DNA of 64,000 nt from Desulfomicrobium escambiense DSM 10707 (GTDB taxonomy: Bacteria > Desulfobacterota > Desulfovibrionia > Desulfovibrionales > Desulfomicrobiaceae): positions 182,770-246,769 of the forward strand of contig NZ_AUAR01000004.1 in the NCBI RefSeq assembly GCF_000428825.1. Reading direction: 5' to 3'. Positions 45,026 through 54,867 of this stretch are shown here, piece by piece. Below the pieces are notes generated by a model. It had not been told where the DNA came from, did no database searches, and saw nothing but the letters and a program-made list of their open reading frames with translations. Within the stretch, counting starts at the first letter, position 1; every line of letters starts with the position of its first letter. A program made the translations under genes and the position numbers.

Positions 45026-45547
45026 ATGACCGAATTCGTCTATGGAAACGAGGAGGACTGGGAAGGCCGGCCCAGCAAGTCACAGCGCAAGCGCGACATG
45101 GTCGCCCTGCAGAAGCTCGGCGAGAGCCTCCTGGAATTGGCGCCCGAGCAGCTGGAACGCCTGGGCCTGCCCGAGGACCTGGCCGAGGCCGTGCGCTTTT
45201 ACCACACCCTGAAGGACAAGGAAGCCCGGCGGCGCCAGCTGCAGTTCATCGGCACGGTCATGCGCAAGATCGACCCGGAGCCCCTGCGGCAGGCCATGGA
45301 TGAGTTGGATCAGCTCCGTTACCAGCAGGCCGAGGAATTCCATCAGATCGAGGAGTGGCGGGACGCCCTGGTGGGCGGTGACCGGGAGGTGCTGACGGAG
45401 CTTGTCGGGCGCTTCGGGCTGGACCCCCAGCAGTTGAACCGCCTGGCGCGTCTTGCGGCCGCCGAGAAGGAGGCAGGCAAGCCGTCCAAGAACGGACGCG
45501 CCCTGTTCCGCCTCCTGCGGCAGGCATTCGAGGGCGAAGCGGGCTAG
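45026..45547 (+). CDS. darP: DarP (YjgA/DUF615) ribosome biogenesis factor
   Basis: 173 residues. The N-terminal PSKSQRKRDMVALQKLGESL segment, a central QFIGTVMRKIDPEPLRQAMD, and a C-terminal LARLAAAEKEAGKPSKNGRA with RALFRLLRQ match DarP, a late 50S assembly factor. The spacing of 21 bp after aat, with a ribosome site, suggests the same operon. A dispersed-repeat-like hairpin begins at its stop codon. Confidence 0.9.
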   Translation: MTEFVYGNEEDWEGRPSKSQRKRDMVALQKLGESLLELAPEQLERLGLPEDLAEAVRFYHTLKDKEARRRQLQFIGTVMRKIDPEPLRQAMDELDQLRYQQAEEFHQIEEWRDALVGGDREVLTELVGRFGLDPQQLNRLARLAAAEKEAGKPSKNGRALFRLLRQAFEGEAG

Positions 45548-45673
45548 CAGACCGTCCCAAAACGGCGATCTGCGGCGTCAGCGAAAAAAGCCAGACCGCT
45601 TATGTATGTGCAATACACTGCGCGTCCTGGCTTTTTTCGCTTCCTTGCATCTCACCATTTTTGAACGGTCTGC
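45547..45673. repeat. Extragenic nested inverted repeat (about 127 bp)
   Basis: GCAGACCGTCC (45547-45557) pairs with GAACGGTCTGC (45663-45673) with one G-U pair. AGCGAAAAAAGCCAG (45580-45594) pairs perfectly with the 15 bases at 45627-45641. An apical TGTAT/ATACA mini-stem sits between them. The element starts at the last base of the darP stop. Nested stems with termini reading GCAGACCGT suggest a dispersed palindromic element; it may double as a terminator for the clp operon. Only one copy is in this window. Confidence 0.7.
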
Positions 45674-45703
45674 CTGCGAATTATGAGTTTTTGACAGTCA
45701 CAG

Positions 45704-46183
45704 CTAGTTCTGGGTGCCGCCCGGGTCCATGGGCTTGTGCTGGCTCAGGTCGTACAGCCCGTGCACGGTGAAGGGCAGGGGGTAGCCCGGCACGATCTCG
45801 AAGCGGATGCGGCCGATGTCCTTGCCCTCGGGCATGGAGCGCAGGGACAGCAGGCCGCCGGGCAGGGGGAATTCGAGGACGTTGGTGGTGATGCGTGTCA
45901 GGCGCTCGGCATAGCGGCCGGCCAGATACTCGACGATCCGGTCCATCTCCTCGGCCGTGAAGGATTCCATGAGCACCTCGCGGCTGTTGCCGCGGCCCCC
46001 TGCCGCGTCCTCTCGCACGAGTTCGGCCCAAGGGTAGCCTGTTTCCTCAGTGGGATCCCACTGCGGCCGGAAGAGGTGGACCAGCACATCCTTGCGGCCT
46101 TTGAAGGCCCGGATGCAGACGGTGGCGACATGGCCGCGCGGACAGGGCGGCGGGGACTGGGCTTCCTTGCGGACTATCTCCAT
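45704..46183 (-). CDS. Hypothetical protein (159 residues)
   Basis: 159 residues with no signal peptide, membrane helix or Cys-rich motif. Features are VLVHLFRPQWDPTEETGYPW near the N-terminus (a Trp-rich stretch), a central helix-rich segment (AEEMDRIVEYLAGRYAERL), and a C-terminal RIRFEIVPGYPLPFTVHGLYDL. Codon use matches neighbours and the frame is uninterrupted, so it is likely real. I recognise no family. Confidence 0.65.
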   Translation of the reverse strand: MEIVRKEAQSPPPCPRGHVATVCIRAFKGRKDVLVHLFRPQWDPTEETGYPWAELVREDAAGGRGNSREVLMESFTAEEMDRIVEYLAGRYAERLTRITTNVLEFPLPGGLLSLRSMPEGKDIGRIRFEIVPGYPLPFTVHGLYDLSQHKPMDPGGTQN

Positions 46184-46345
46184 GAGACCTTCCTCCGTGA
46201 GCAGGCGTTGGCGTCAATTTTTCATGCAGTCTAGCACGGTTCGGCGCGGGCTTCAATGCCGGTCGGCCGGTTCTGCTTGAAATGATTCCGCTTCTGTGGA
46301 ATGTATCGGCAATGGGCCAGGCCGTGGCCCAACGGAGTCTCCCGC

Positions 46346-47176
46346 ATGTTCGCCATTCTCCCTCGCGCTCTCTTTTCCCTTCTGGTGCTCTGCGCCACAG
46401 CCTCCGCGCTGCACGCGGAGGACTGGAGGCTGCTGGCGCCCGGACTGGAGTTGCGCGAATTCCTGGTTCCGGACCGGGTCGGCGATCTGGCAGGACAGCA
46501 GGGCGGCATGGCCGTGCTGCGCATCGACCCGGACCGCTACGACCTGGCTCTGGGCGCGGCCCTGAAAACGGGCGAGATGCGCAGCATGCAGGACTGGGCC
46601 AGGCTTTCGGGCTTCGTGGCCGCCATCAATGCGGGCATGTTCCGCTCTGACGACCGCCTGCGCAGCACCGGCTACATGCGCGATTCCAGCGTCTTGGTCA
46701 GCGACTTCCTGCATCCCAGCTACGGCGCGTTTTTGGCATTCCAGCCCCGCGAAGCCTCCCTGCCTCGGGTGCGCTGGGTGGACCGCAAGCTCGACCCCGA
46801 CTGGGAGGCCGTGCTCACGGCCTATGACGGCATCATCCAGAACTACCGCCTCATCAGCCGCGAGCGGGAGAATCTCTGGGCCCAGAACGATCGCCGCCAT
46901 TCGGCCGCGGCCATCGGCATGGACGTGTCGAATCGCGTGCTGTTCATCCACTGCAGGCCGCAGGTGACCCTGCACGAGTTCGCCCAGGCCCTCCTGGACC
47001 TGCCCCTGGACCTCATCGGCGCCATGTACGTCGAGGGCGGGGCCGACGCGGCCATGTACGTCGACGTGTCCGGCTATGTCGGGCGGTTCGTGGGCGAATA
47101 CCAGTCCGACTTCTTTCAAGGCAGCAACCGGAATTTCTGGCCCGCACCCAACGTGCTGGGCGTCAGACCCAGATAG
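46346..47176 (+). CDS. Exported phosphodiester glycosidase (NAGPA)-family protein
   Basis: 276 residues. A signal peptide (ALFSLLVLCATASALHA) precedes a NAGPA/DUF2233-type domain with FVAAINAGMFRSDDR, GYMRDSSVLVS, RRHSAAAIGMDVSNRVLF and GAMYVEGGADAAMYVD, where NAGMF and the Gly-Gly loop are family hallmarks. Such proteins remove sugars linked by phosphodiester in exopolysaccharide or cell-wall glycans. The start at 46346 was chosen for the signal peptide; an in-frame ATG 15 codons earlier is less likely. Confidence 0.85.
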   Translation: MFAILPRALFSLLVLCATASALHAEDWRLLAPGLELREFLVPDRVGDLAGQQGGMAVLRIDPDRYDLALGAALKTGEMRSMQDWARLSGFVAAINAGMFRSDDRLRSTGYMRDSSVLVSDFLHPSYGAFLAFQPREASLPRVRWVDRKLDPDWEAVLTAYDGIIQNYRLISRERENLWAQNDRRHSAAAIGMDVSNRVLFIHCRPQVTLHEFAQALLDLPLDLIGAMYVEGGADAAMYVDVSGYVGRFVGEYQSDFFQGSNRNFWPAPNVLGVRPR

Positions 47177-47218
47177 CCCCTCTCGGCGCCGCGCCCGCCG
47201 CGCGGCGTGCAGGTACGC

Positions 47219-49231
47219 ATGTCCCTCTTCCAGCTTGAATCCGAATTCGTGCCCCGCGGTGACCAGCCCGCGGCCATCGACGCCCTCTGCGCCGGGGTGG
47301 AGCAGGGCGTGCGCGACCAGGTCCTCCTGGGCGTGACCGGCTCGGGCAAGACCTTCACCATGGCCCACGTCATCGCCCGCACGGAGCGGCCGGCCCTGAT
47401 CATGGCCCCCAACAAGACCCTGGCGGCCCAGCTCTACAACGAGTTCAAGGGGCTCTTCCCGAGCAACGCCGTGGAGTATTTCGTCAGTTATTACGACTAC
47501 TACCAGCCCGAAGCCTACCTGCCGCACTCGGACACGTACATCGAGAAGGATTCGGCCATCAACGAGGACATCGACAAGCTGCGCCACGCCGCGACCCACG
47601 CCCTGCTGACGCGGCGCGACGTCATCATCGTGGCCTCGGTGTCCTGCATCTACGGCCTGGGCTCGCCCGAATACTACGCCAAGATGGTCATTCCCGTGGA
47701 GTGCGGGCAGCCCATCGCCATGGAGACGGTCATCGGGCGGCTGGTGGACGTGCAGTACGAGCGCAACGACTACGACCTGCACCGCGGCACCTTCCGCGTG
47801 CGCGGGGACGTTTTGGAGATCATCCCGGCCTACGAACACGAGCAGGCTCTGCGCCTGGAGTTCTTCGGCGACGAGATCGACGGTATCTACGAGACGGACC
47901 CCCTGACGGGCGAGATCCTGGCGCGCGTGCAGAAGACCGTCATCTACCCGGCCAGCCACTACGTCTCGGACCGCGACAACCTGGTCCGGGCCATGAGCGA
48001 CATCCGCGAGGAACTGCGGCTTCGGCTGGAGTATTTCCGCGCCAACAACATGCTCGTCGAGGCCCAGCGCCTGGAGCAGAAGACCCAGCTGGACCTGGAG
48101 ATGATCGAGGAACTGGGCTACTGCAACGGTATCGAGAACTACTCCCTGCACCTCGACGGCCGCAGACCGGGGCAGCCGCCGGCCACGCTGCTGGACTATT
48201 TTCCCAAGGATTTCCTGCTCTTCATGGACGAGTCGCACATCTCCGTGCCCCAGGTCGGCGGCATGTTCAACGGCGACCGCTCGCGCAAGCAGACCCTCGT
48301 GGACTACGGCTTTCGGCTGCCCTCGGCCCTGGACAACCGCCCCCTGTGCTTCGACGAGTTCCTGGAACGCATCGGCACGTCCGTCTTCGTCTCGGCCACG
48401 CCCGCCCCCTGGGAGCTGGAGCGGGCCCAGGGCGTGGTCGTGGAGCAGATCATCCGGCCCACGGGCCTGCTCGACCCGGAGATGGAGATCGTGCCGACCA
48501 AGGGCCAGATGGACCACCTCATGGGGCAATGCCTGGAGCGCATCGCGGCGGGCGAGCGGGTCATGGTCACGACCCTGACCAAGCGCATGGCCGAGGACCT
48601 GACGGAGTTCCTGCAGGCCAGGGGCGTGCGGGCGCGCTACCTGCACTCGGACATCGACACCCTGGAGCGCGTGGCCATCATCCAGGCCCTGCGCGCCGGG
48701 GAGTTCGACGTACTGGTGGGCATCAACCTGCTGCGCGAAGGCCTTGATATACCGGAAGTCTCTCTGGTAGCCATTCTGGACGCGGACAAGGAGGGCTTCC
48801 TGCGCTCCACCCGGTCCCTGATCCAGACCTTCGGCCGCGCGGCGCGCAACGTGCGCGGCAAGGTCCTGCTCTACGCCGACAACGTGACACGCTCCATGGC
48901 CGAGGCCATGGGCGAGACGCGGCGGCGGCGCGAGCGCCAGGCCCTGCACAACGAGGAGCACGGCATCGTCCCGCAGTCCATCCGCAAGAAGTCCGAGAAC
49001 GTGCTGTACGACCTGCATCAGGAAATCAAGGAGCAGGAGCGGGCGGCCGAGCGGACCGCGGAGTACGACCCCGGCCCGGACAACGCGGCGAAGGAAGTGG
49101 CGAGACTGGCTCGGGAAATGCGCAAGGCCGCGGAGATGCTCGAGTTCGAGGAAGCCGCGCGCATCAGGGACCGCATCAAGGCCTTGGAAAAACGTTACAG
49201 CCTGGAAGGCTCGAAGGCGACACGACCATGA
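47219..49231 (+). CDS. uvrB: UvrB, nucleotide excision repair helicase subunit
   Basis: 670 residues from the ATG at 47219 (a GTG four codons earlier is possible). Walker [11 protein letters not shown], the beta-hairpin [12 protein letters not shown] that verifies damage, DESHISVPQ, helicase motifs [12 protein letters not shown] and [12 protein letters not shown], and a C-terminal UVR motif ([20 protein letters not shown]). It acts with UvrA and UvrC. Its stop overlaps the K+ channel ATG. Confidence 0.98.
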   Translation: MSLFQLESEFVPRGDQPAAIDALCAGVEQGVRDQVLLGVTGSGKTFTMAHVIARTERPALIMAPNKTLAAQLYNEFKGLFPSNAVEYFVSYYDYYQPEAYLPHSDTYIEKDSAINEDIDKLRHAATHALLTRRDVIIVASVSCIYGLGSPEYYAKMVIPVECGQPIAMETVIGRLVDVQYERNDYDLHRGTFRVRGDVLEIIPAYEHEQALRLEFFGDEIDGIYETDPLTGEILARVQKTVIYPASHYVSDRDNLVRAMSDIREELRLRLEYFRANNMLVEAQRLEQKTQLDLEMIEELGYCNGIENYSLHLDGRRPGQPPATLLDYFPKDFLLFMDESHISVPQVGGMFNGDRSRKQTLVDYGFRLPSALDNRPLCFDEFLERIGTSVFVSATPAPWELERAQGVVVEQIIRPTGLLDPEMEIVPTKGQMDHLMGQCLERIAAGERVMVTTLTKRMAEDLTEFLQARGVRARYLHSDIDTLERVAIIQALRAGEFDVLVGINLLREGLDIPEVSLVAILDADKEGFLRSTRSLIQTFGRAARNVRGKVLLYADNVTRSMAEAMGETRRRRERQALHNEEHGIVPQSIRKKSENVLYDLHQEIKEQERAAERTAEYDPGPDNAAKEVARLAREMRKAAEMLEFEEAARIRDRIKALEKRYSLEGSKATRP

Positions 49232-50340
49232 ACACGTGCTCATTGCGCAGCTCGTTCCTGCGCCGCTTCCTGCCCGGCTGCTCCGCCCGCCTCAAGGGCT
49301 TCACCGGCCTCTACCAGACCGTGAAGTTCCGTTTCGGCTCCTTTTTCCCGCTGGTGCTGGGGGCCGGCTTCCTGCTGGGCGTCTTCCTCTACGGGCTGTT
49401 CATTTTCATGGCGGTGGAAGGGTGGAACCTGCTGGACAGCTTCTACCAGGTGGTCATGACCCTCTCCACCGTCGGGTACATGGAGCTGCACCCCCTGTCG
49501 GACCGGGCGCGGCTCATGGTCTCCTTTCTCATTCTCATGGGCGTGGGCAGCTTCGCCTACCTCGTGGGTGCATTCACGCAGGTCGTGGTCGAGGGGCGCC
49601 TCCACGACTTATGGGGGAAACGCAAGGTGCAGAAGATCATCGACTCCCTGGAAAATCACTATATCATCTGCGGCTACGGGCGCATCGGTGCGGTCATCGC
49701 CGAGGAATTCCGGCGGGAGGAGCTGACCGTGGTCGTCCTCGAAAGGGATCCCGACCTGCTGTTCGAGCTGGAGCGCGACGGCCACCTCTTCCTGGCCGGC
49801 GACGCCACCACCGACGAACTGCTGCTGGCCGCGGGGGTCGAGCGCGCCAAGGGCCTTTTCGCCTGCGTCAGCCAGGACGCCGAGAACGTGTACATCACCC
49901 TGTCCTCGCGCCAGTTCAACCCCCGGCTGACCATCATCGCCCGAGCCGACCGGCCCGAGTCCGTGGCCAAGCTGGAACGGGCAGGGGCCAACCGCGTGCT
50001 GACCCCGCACCAGATCGGCGGCAAGCGCATCGCCCAGGTCATGCTGCGGCCCACGGTGACCGATTTCATGGACCTGGCCACCCAGGGCCACAACCTGCAG
50101 ATGGAGGAAATCCTGATCCGGCCCGGCTCGGAGCTGGTCGGCACGAACCTCATCACCTCCGGCATCCGGCCGCGCTTCAATCTCATGATCATCGCCATCG
50201 AGAAGGCCTCCGGGAAGATGATCTTCAACCCTCACCCCGAAACGTCCATCGAGGCCGGCGACACCCTGGTGGCCGTGGGCCCGCCTGAGAATTTTCCCGG
50301 ACTGCAGGCCGCGGGCCGGGCCGCCGGAGGCGAGGCATGA
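49228..50340 (+). CDS. Ion channel with TrkA (RCK) regulatory domains, atypical selectivity filter
   Basis: 370 residues. Two membrane helices (about 40-62 and 95-118) flank a pore loop, [18 protein letters not shown], then TrkA-N ([17 protein letters not shown], about 142-265) and TrkA-C (about 285-360). This is the MthK-like two-helix potassium channel plan. The filter reads TVGYM where K+ channels have TVGYG, so selectivity may be altered. ATGA overlaps the genes on both sides. Confidence 0.9.
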   Translation: MNTCSLRSSFLRRFLPGCSARLKGFTGLYQTVKFRFGSFFPLVLGAGFLLGVFLYGLFIFMAVEGWNLLDSFYQVVMTLSTVGYMELHPLSDRARLMVSFLILMGVGSFAYLVGAFTQVVVEGRLHDLWGKRKVQKIIDSLENHYIICGYGRIGAVIAEEFRREELTVVVLERDPDLLFELERDGHLFLAGDATTDELLLAAGVERAKGLFACVSQDAENVYITLSSRQFNPRLTIIARADRPESVAKLERAGANRVLTPHQIGGKRIAQVMLRPTVTDFMDLATQGHNLQMEEILIRPGSELVGTNLITSGIRPRFNLMIIAIEKASGKMIFNPHPETSIEAGDTLVAVGPPENFPGLQAAGRAAGGEA

Positions 50341-52217
50341 GCCTGCCCCTGAACCTGCCGTCCGAGGCCGACCGCCTGGCCGAGCGCCTGGCGGAGTACA
50401 ACGAAGCCTACCGCAGCGGCGCGCCCGTGGTCAGCGACGCGCAGTACGACCAGCTTGTCGAACGGCTGCGCGAACTCAGACCCGACCACCCCTTCCTGCA
50501 TCGCGTGGAGCCCGAGACTTTCGCCGGCAAGCGCGAAATCCGCCATCCCGCGCCCATGCTGTCCACGGACAAGGCCTACACGGCCGAGGAACTGGCCCGC
50601 TTCGTGGCCCGGGTCGAGAAGGAGGCAGGGGAGATAGGCATCACGGACGTCCGCTACCGCGTCACGCCCAAGCTCGACGGCCTGGCCGGCCGCGACGACG
50701 GGACCTTCTTCGTCACGCGCGGCAACGGCGAATCGGGCTACGAGGTCAGCTCGGCCTTCGCCAAGGGCATGATCCCCCTGGGCGGCCGCGGCCGGGGCGT
50801 GGGCGAGATGGTCATCCTGCGGAGCTATTTCGACGAGCACCTGTCCGATGCCTTCGAGCACCCGCGCAACCTCGTGGTCGGCATCGTGTCCTCGGACACG
50901 GTCAACGAACTGGCCGCCAGGGCCCTGGCCGACGAGGCCGTGCATTTCGTTCCGTACAGCGAACTGCCGAGCGAGGTGGTGGACGGGGCGGAGCTGCTGG
51001 CCCGCCTGGACGGGATATGGGCCGAGCTTTCGGCGCAGGTCGACTACCCGCAGGACGGCCTGGTCGTCGAGGTCACGGACGAGGACGTGCGCCGCACCAT
51101 GGGCGCCACCAGCCACCATTACCGCTGGCAGGTCGCCGTCAAGCGCAAGGGCGAGACGGCCGTGACCGAGGTCGAGGACGTGGTCTGGCAGGTGGGCCGC
51201 ACGGGCAAGGTCACGCCCGTGCTCATGGTCAGCCCCGTGAACGTCTCGGGCGCCACCATCCGCCGCGTCACAGCCCACAACGCAGGCTTCCTGGAGAAGA
51301 AGGGCCTGGGGACGGGAGCGGAGATCGAGATCATCCGCAGCGGCGAGGTCATCCCCAAGGTCGAGGAGGTTCTCGTCCCAGCTCCTGCGCACCTGCCCGA
51401 AGCCTGCCCCTCGTGCGGCACGCATCTCGAGCGTGAGAACGATTTCCTGCTCTGCCGCAACGAGCACTGTCCGGACCAGGTCGTGCAGACCATCGAGCAC
51501 TGGTTCAAGATTCTGGGCAACGCGGACTGGTTCGGCCGCAAGACCGTGGAAAAAGTCGTCCGTTCGGGGTATGACAGCCTCGAAAAGGTGTACGAGTTGG
51601 GCGAGGAGGATTTCCGCGCGATGGGTTTCGGGCCGGTGCAATCGGCCAACCTGGCCGAGGCCGTGTACCTGAGCCGCACCCGCGAGGTCGAGGACTGGCG
51701 TTTCCTGGCCGCCCTTGGCATAGAGGATCTGGGCAAGGGCGACAGCCGCAAGCTCCTGGAGAATTTCCGCCTGGAGGAACTGCCTGGCATCGGGCAGGAG
51801 CGGATCGAAGCCATCCGCGGCTTCGGCGCCGTCACTGCCCGCTCCGTCGCCGCGGGTCTCGAACGCATGGCCCCGACCCTGCGCCATCTGCTCGCCCTCG
51901 GTTTCAACATCCGTCCCACGGGCGCGGCACGGTCCGAAGGCTCGGCGGGAGCGAGCCCCCTGGCGGGCAAGCACGTGGTCTTCACGGGCAAGATGCGCGG
52001 CTCCCGCGAGGAAATGCAGGAGCAGGCCAGGGCCCTGGGGGCCTTGGTGCAGAGCGCCGTCAACGCCAAGACCGACTACCTGGTCTGCGGCGAAAACGTC
52101 GGGGCGGCCAAGACGGCCAAGGCCCGGCAGTTCGGCACCGCAATCCTGAACGAGGAAGAGTACGTGCGCTTGATCGGCGTGGACGAGAACCATCAACACG
52201 AGGAGTTGGGACAATGA
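50337..52217 (+). CDS. NAD+-dependent DNA ligase, divergent LigA-type
   Basis: 626 residues, shorter than the usual 670. The Ia domain keeps SDAQYDQL, but the NMN-contact His that follows the conserved Tyr in EAYRSG appears to be Arg. The adenylation lysine is Lys112 in PKLDGLA; the next strand is about 8 residues shorter than in E. coli LigA before [11 protein letters not shown]. An OB-fold ([12 protein letters not shown]), a four-Cys zinc finger (CPSCG...CRNEHC), HhH repeats and a C-terminal BRCT domain ([17 protein letters not shown]) follow. The neighbouring uvrB hints at a repair role; it may be a second ligase. Confidence 0.88.
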   Translation: MSLPLNLPSEADRLAERLAEYNEAYRSGAPVVSDAQYDQLVERLRELRPDHPFLHRVEPETFAGKREIRHPAPMLSTDKAYTAEELARFVARVEKEAGEIGITDVRYRVTPKLDGLAGRDDGTFFVTRGNGESGYEVSSAFAKGMIPLGGRGRGVGEMVILRSYFDEHLSDAFEHPRNLVVGIVSSDTVNELAARALADEAVHFVPYSELPSEVVDGAELLARLDGIWAELSAQVDYPQDGLVVEVTDEDVRRTMGATSHHYRWQVAVKRKGETAVTEVEDVVWQVGRTGKVTPVLMVSPVNVSGATIRRVTAHNAGFLEKKGLGTGAEIEIIRSGEVIPKVEEVLVPAPAHLPEACPSCGTHLERENDFLLCRNEHCPDQVVQTIEHWFKILGNADWFGRKTVEKVVRSGYDSLEKVYELGEEDFRAMGFGPVQSANLAEAVYLSRTREVEDWRFLAALGIEDLGKGDSRKLLENFRLEELPGIGQERIEAIRGFGAVTARSVAAGLERMAPTLRHLLALGFNIRPTGAARSEGSAGASPLAGKHVVFTGKMRGSREEMQEQARALGALVQSAVNAKTDYLVCGENVGAAKTAKARQFGTAILNEEEYVRLIGVDENHQHEELGQ

Positions 52218-52999
52218 GCATTCCTGTCATCATCATGGGCGCCAAGGGGCGGATGGGTTCCACCCTGGTCCGTCTGGCCTCGGAATCCGACGATTTCAGC
52301 GTGCAAGGGGTTGTGGAGCGGGCCGAGTACAGCGCCGGGCTGGAGCTCCTGGGCTGCCCCGTGGCGCATGACCTGCAGGACCTGCTGCCGTCCTGCCCGG
52401 GCGCAACCGTCATCGACTTCACGGCTCCGGAAGTGAGCCTGTCCACGGCCCGCAAGGCCTCCAAGACCGGCAACCCCGTGGTCATAGGCACCACCGGCCT
52501 CTCGGCCGAACAGCTGGCGGAGCTGGAGACCCTGGCCAGGGATATTCCGATCTTCTGGTCCCCGAACATGTCCATCGGCGTCAACGCCCTGGTCCGCGTC
52601 CTGCCCATGCTCGAACGCATCCTGGGCGAGGCCTACGACATGGAGATCACCGAGATCCATCACCACCACAAGAAGGACGCGCCCAGCGGCACGGCCGTGA
52701 AGCTGGCCCAGGTCCTGGCCGAGTCCCGCGGCTGGAAGATGGAGGACGTCGGTAACTACGGCCGCCAGGGCATCATTGGCGCCCGTCCCCACGAGGAACT
52801 CGGCGTGCACGCCCTGCGCGGCGGCGACGTGGTCGGCGACCACACGGTCTACTTCTTCGGCCCCGGCGAGCGCATCGAGGTCACCCATCGCGCCCACTCC
52901 CGCGAGAACTTCGCCCGCGGCGCCCTGCGTGCGGCGTCCTGGCTCTCGGGGCAGAAACCCGGCCGGCTCTACTCCATGGGCCAGCTCCTGGGGGCCTAG
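52214..52999 (+). CDS. dapB: 4-hydroxy-tetrahydrodipicolinate reductase
   Basis: 261 residues. N-terminal NAD(P)-binding [20 protein letters not shown], and the active-site block [18 protein letters not shown] with the catalytic His and Lys, then a C-terminal [17 protein letters not shown]. It acts in lysine/diaminopimelate synthesis. The ATG overlaps the ligase stop by 4 bp. Confidence 0.97.
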   Translation: MSIPVIIMGAKGRMGSTLVRLASESDDFSVQGVVERAEYSAGLELLGCPVAHDLQDLLPSCPGATVIDFTAPEVSLSTARKASKTGNPVVIGTTGLSAEQLAELETLARDIPIFWSPNMSIGVNALVRVLPMLERILGEAYDMEITEIHHHHKKDAPSGTAVKLAQVLAESRGWKMEDVGNYGRQGIIGARPHEELGVHALRGGDVVGDHTVYFFGPGERIEVTHRAHSRENFARGALRAASWLSGQKPGRLYSMGQLLGA

Positions 53000-53901
53000 T
53001 GAACGGCACCCTGAAGAAGGCCCTGGAACTCCTGGGCGGCGTGGTCCTGGGCAAGGAGACGCAGCTGCGCCTGTCCGTGGCCTGCCTCCTGGCCCGGGGG
53101 CACCTGCTCATCGAGGACATTCCGGGCATCGGCAAGACGACCCTGGCCAAGGCCCTGGCCACGGTCCTGGGCCTGGACTTCAAGCGGGTGCAGTTCACCA
53201 ACGACCTCCTGCCGGCCGACGTGCTGGGGGTCTCGGTCTTCGACGCGGCCGAGGCCTCCTTCGTCTTCCACCCCGGCCCGGTCTTCACCAACGTGCTCCT
53301 GGCCGACGAGATTAACCGCGGCACCCCGCGGACCCAGAGCGCATTGCTTGAGGTCATGGAGGAGCAGCAGGTCAGCCTGGACAACAGCACGCGCCTGCTG
53401 CCCCGGCCCTTCTTCGTCCTGGCCACCCAGAACGCCCTGGACCAGGCCGGAACCTACCCGTTGCCCGAGTCCCAGCTGGATCGCTTCCTCTTCCGCATCA
53501 GCCTGGGCTACCCGGACCTGGACTCGGAGCTGGAGCTGCTGGGCCGCAGCCAGCACGGCGGGCGGCCCGTCCTGCCCGAGGCCGTGACCGGCGCCGACGA
53601 GATCTTGGACCTGCAGGAGCGCGCGGACCACGTGCGCACCAGCACGCCGCTGCTGCGCTACGTGCGCGACCTGCTGGAGTGGACGCGGGCCGGCGGGCGC
53701 TTCGTCAACGGGCTCTCGCCCCGGGCCGGGCAGGCCCTGGTGCGTGCTTCCAGGGCCTGGGCCTTCCTGGACGGCCGCGACTACGTCCTGCCCGAGGACG
53801 TGCAGGCCGTCTTCCCGAGTCTGGCCGTGCACCGCCTGCGCCCGGCCGGCGGCACGCCCGTGGACATGGCCGCCGTCCTCGACGCGGTGCCCATCCCCTG
53901 A
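52999..53901 (+). CDS. MoxR-family AAA+ ATPase
   Basis: 300 residues from a GTG overlapping the dapB TAG by one base. Walker A IPGIGKTTLAKAL, Walker B VLLADEINRGTPRTQSALLE, sensor FVLATQNALDQAGTYPLPE. MoxR proteins act as chaperone-like ATPases, usually encoded with DUF58 and transglutaminase proteins, as here. Confidence 0.94.
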   Translation: MNGTLKKALELLGGVVLGKETQLRLSVACLLARGHLLIEDIPGIGKTTLAKALATVLGLDFKRVQFTNDLLPADVLGVSVFDAAEASFVFHPGPVFTNVLLADEINRGTPRTQSALLEVMEEQQVSLDNSTRLLPRPFFVLATQNALDQAGTYPLPESQLDRFLFRISLGYPDLDSELELLGRSQHGGRPVLPEAVTGADEILDLQERADHVRTSTPLLRYVRDLLEWTRAGGRFVNGLSPRAGQALVRASRAWAFLDGRDYVLPEDVQAVFPSLAVHRLRPAGGTPVDMAAVLDAVPIP

Positions 53902-53919
53902 CGGGGCCGGGAGCGGCGC

Positions 53920-54867
53920 ATGGCCCTGCCACGTTTCATCCGCAACCTAGTGCTGGCCCGGTTGCGGGCCGATCTGCCCGCGCGTCTGGGCCGCAAACGA
54001 ATCTTCATCCTGCCCACCAGGGCCGGCATGGTCTTTGGCGCCTTCCTCCTGGCCATGCTCCTGGCGGCCATCAACTACACCAACAACCTCGCCTTCCTGC
54101 TGACCTTCATCCTCGGCAGCGTGGCCGTGGTCTCGGCCATCCATGCCTATGCCAACCTGGCCGGGCTGGAACTGGAGCACGGGCGGCTCCTGCCGGCCTA
54201 CTGCGGAGACGAGGCCCGGCTGCAGCTCATGTTCCGCGCCGCGGGGCGCGAGCGCAGGCGTCTGCAGGTGCGGGTCGGCGAGGCTGCGGCCGAGGCGTCT
54301 CTGGCAGCGGGCGAGGGCAGGGAACTGGAACTGGGCGTGCCCACGGTCCGGCGCGGCCCGCTGCCCCTGGACAAGGTGGTGGTCAGCACCCGCTATCCCT
54401 TGGGCCTCTTCCGGGCCTGGTCGCCCCTCATCCTGCCCGTGACGGGCCTGGTCTACCCGCGCCTTCTGCCCGTGGACGCCCTGGACTGGCACCTCATGCA
54501 GGGCTCGGGCGAGGACGGGGGCCTCGGCGCCGTGGCCCAGTCGGGCGAGTTCGGCGGCATCCGGCCCTACCGGCCCCAGGACGGGCCGTCGCGTATCTCC
54601 TGGAAGGCCTCGGCCCGCGGCCTGGGCCTCTTTTCCAAGGAGTACCGCTCGGGCGTGGCCCGGACCATCGTCTTCGACTGGAACGAGGTCCGCGCCTCGG
54701 AATACGAGGAGCGCATCAGCCTCCTGGCCGGGCTGGTGCGTGAGGCCGAACGCCGGGGCCTCGGCTACGGACTGCGACTGCCGGCCCTTTTCATCGAGCC
54801 GGGCAGCGGCGCCGCCCACGCCCATCGCTGCCTGGAGGCCCTGGCCCTCCTGCCGGAGGCCGCATGA
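53920..54867 (+). CDS. DUF58 domain protein
   Basis: 315 residues. Two adjacent membrane helices (about 25-70) are followed by a DUF58 (vWA-related) domain with FGGIRPYRPQDGPSRISWKASARG split by the family's GxRxYxxGD-like motif, here GGIRPYRPQDGPSRISW. It is the second of the MoxR/DUF58/TgpA trio. The stop overlaps the transglutaminase gene by 4 bp. Confidence 0.9.
   Translation: MALPRFIRNLVLARLRADLPARLGRKRIFILPTRAGMVFGAFLLAMLLAAINYTNNLAFLLTFILGSVAVVSAIHAYANLAGLELEHGRLLPAYCGDEARLQLMFRAAGRERRRLQVRVGEAAAEASLAAGEGRELELGVPTVRRGPLPLDKVVVSTRYPLGLFRAWSPLILPVTGLVYPRLLPVDALDWHLMQGSGEDGGLGAVAQSGEFGGIRPYRPQDGPSRISWKASARGLGLFSKEYRSGVARTIVFDWNEVRASEYEERISLLAGLVREAERRGLGYGLRLPALFIEPGSGAAHAHRCLEALALLPEAA

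Noticed and set aside
46253..49243. Very long open frame (996 codons) on the minus strand opposite the glycosidase and uvrB genes
   Set aside because: High G+C leaves few stops in the antisense frame. Its translation is low-complexity (rich in Gly, Val, His, Asp), whereas the plus strand encodes unmistakable UvrB.
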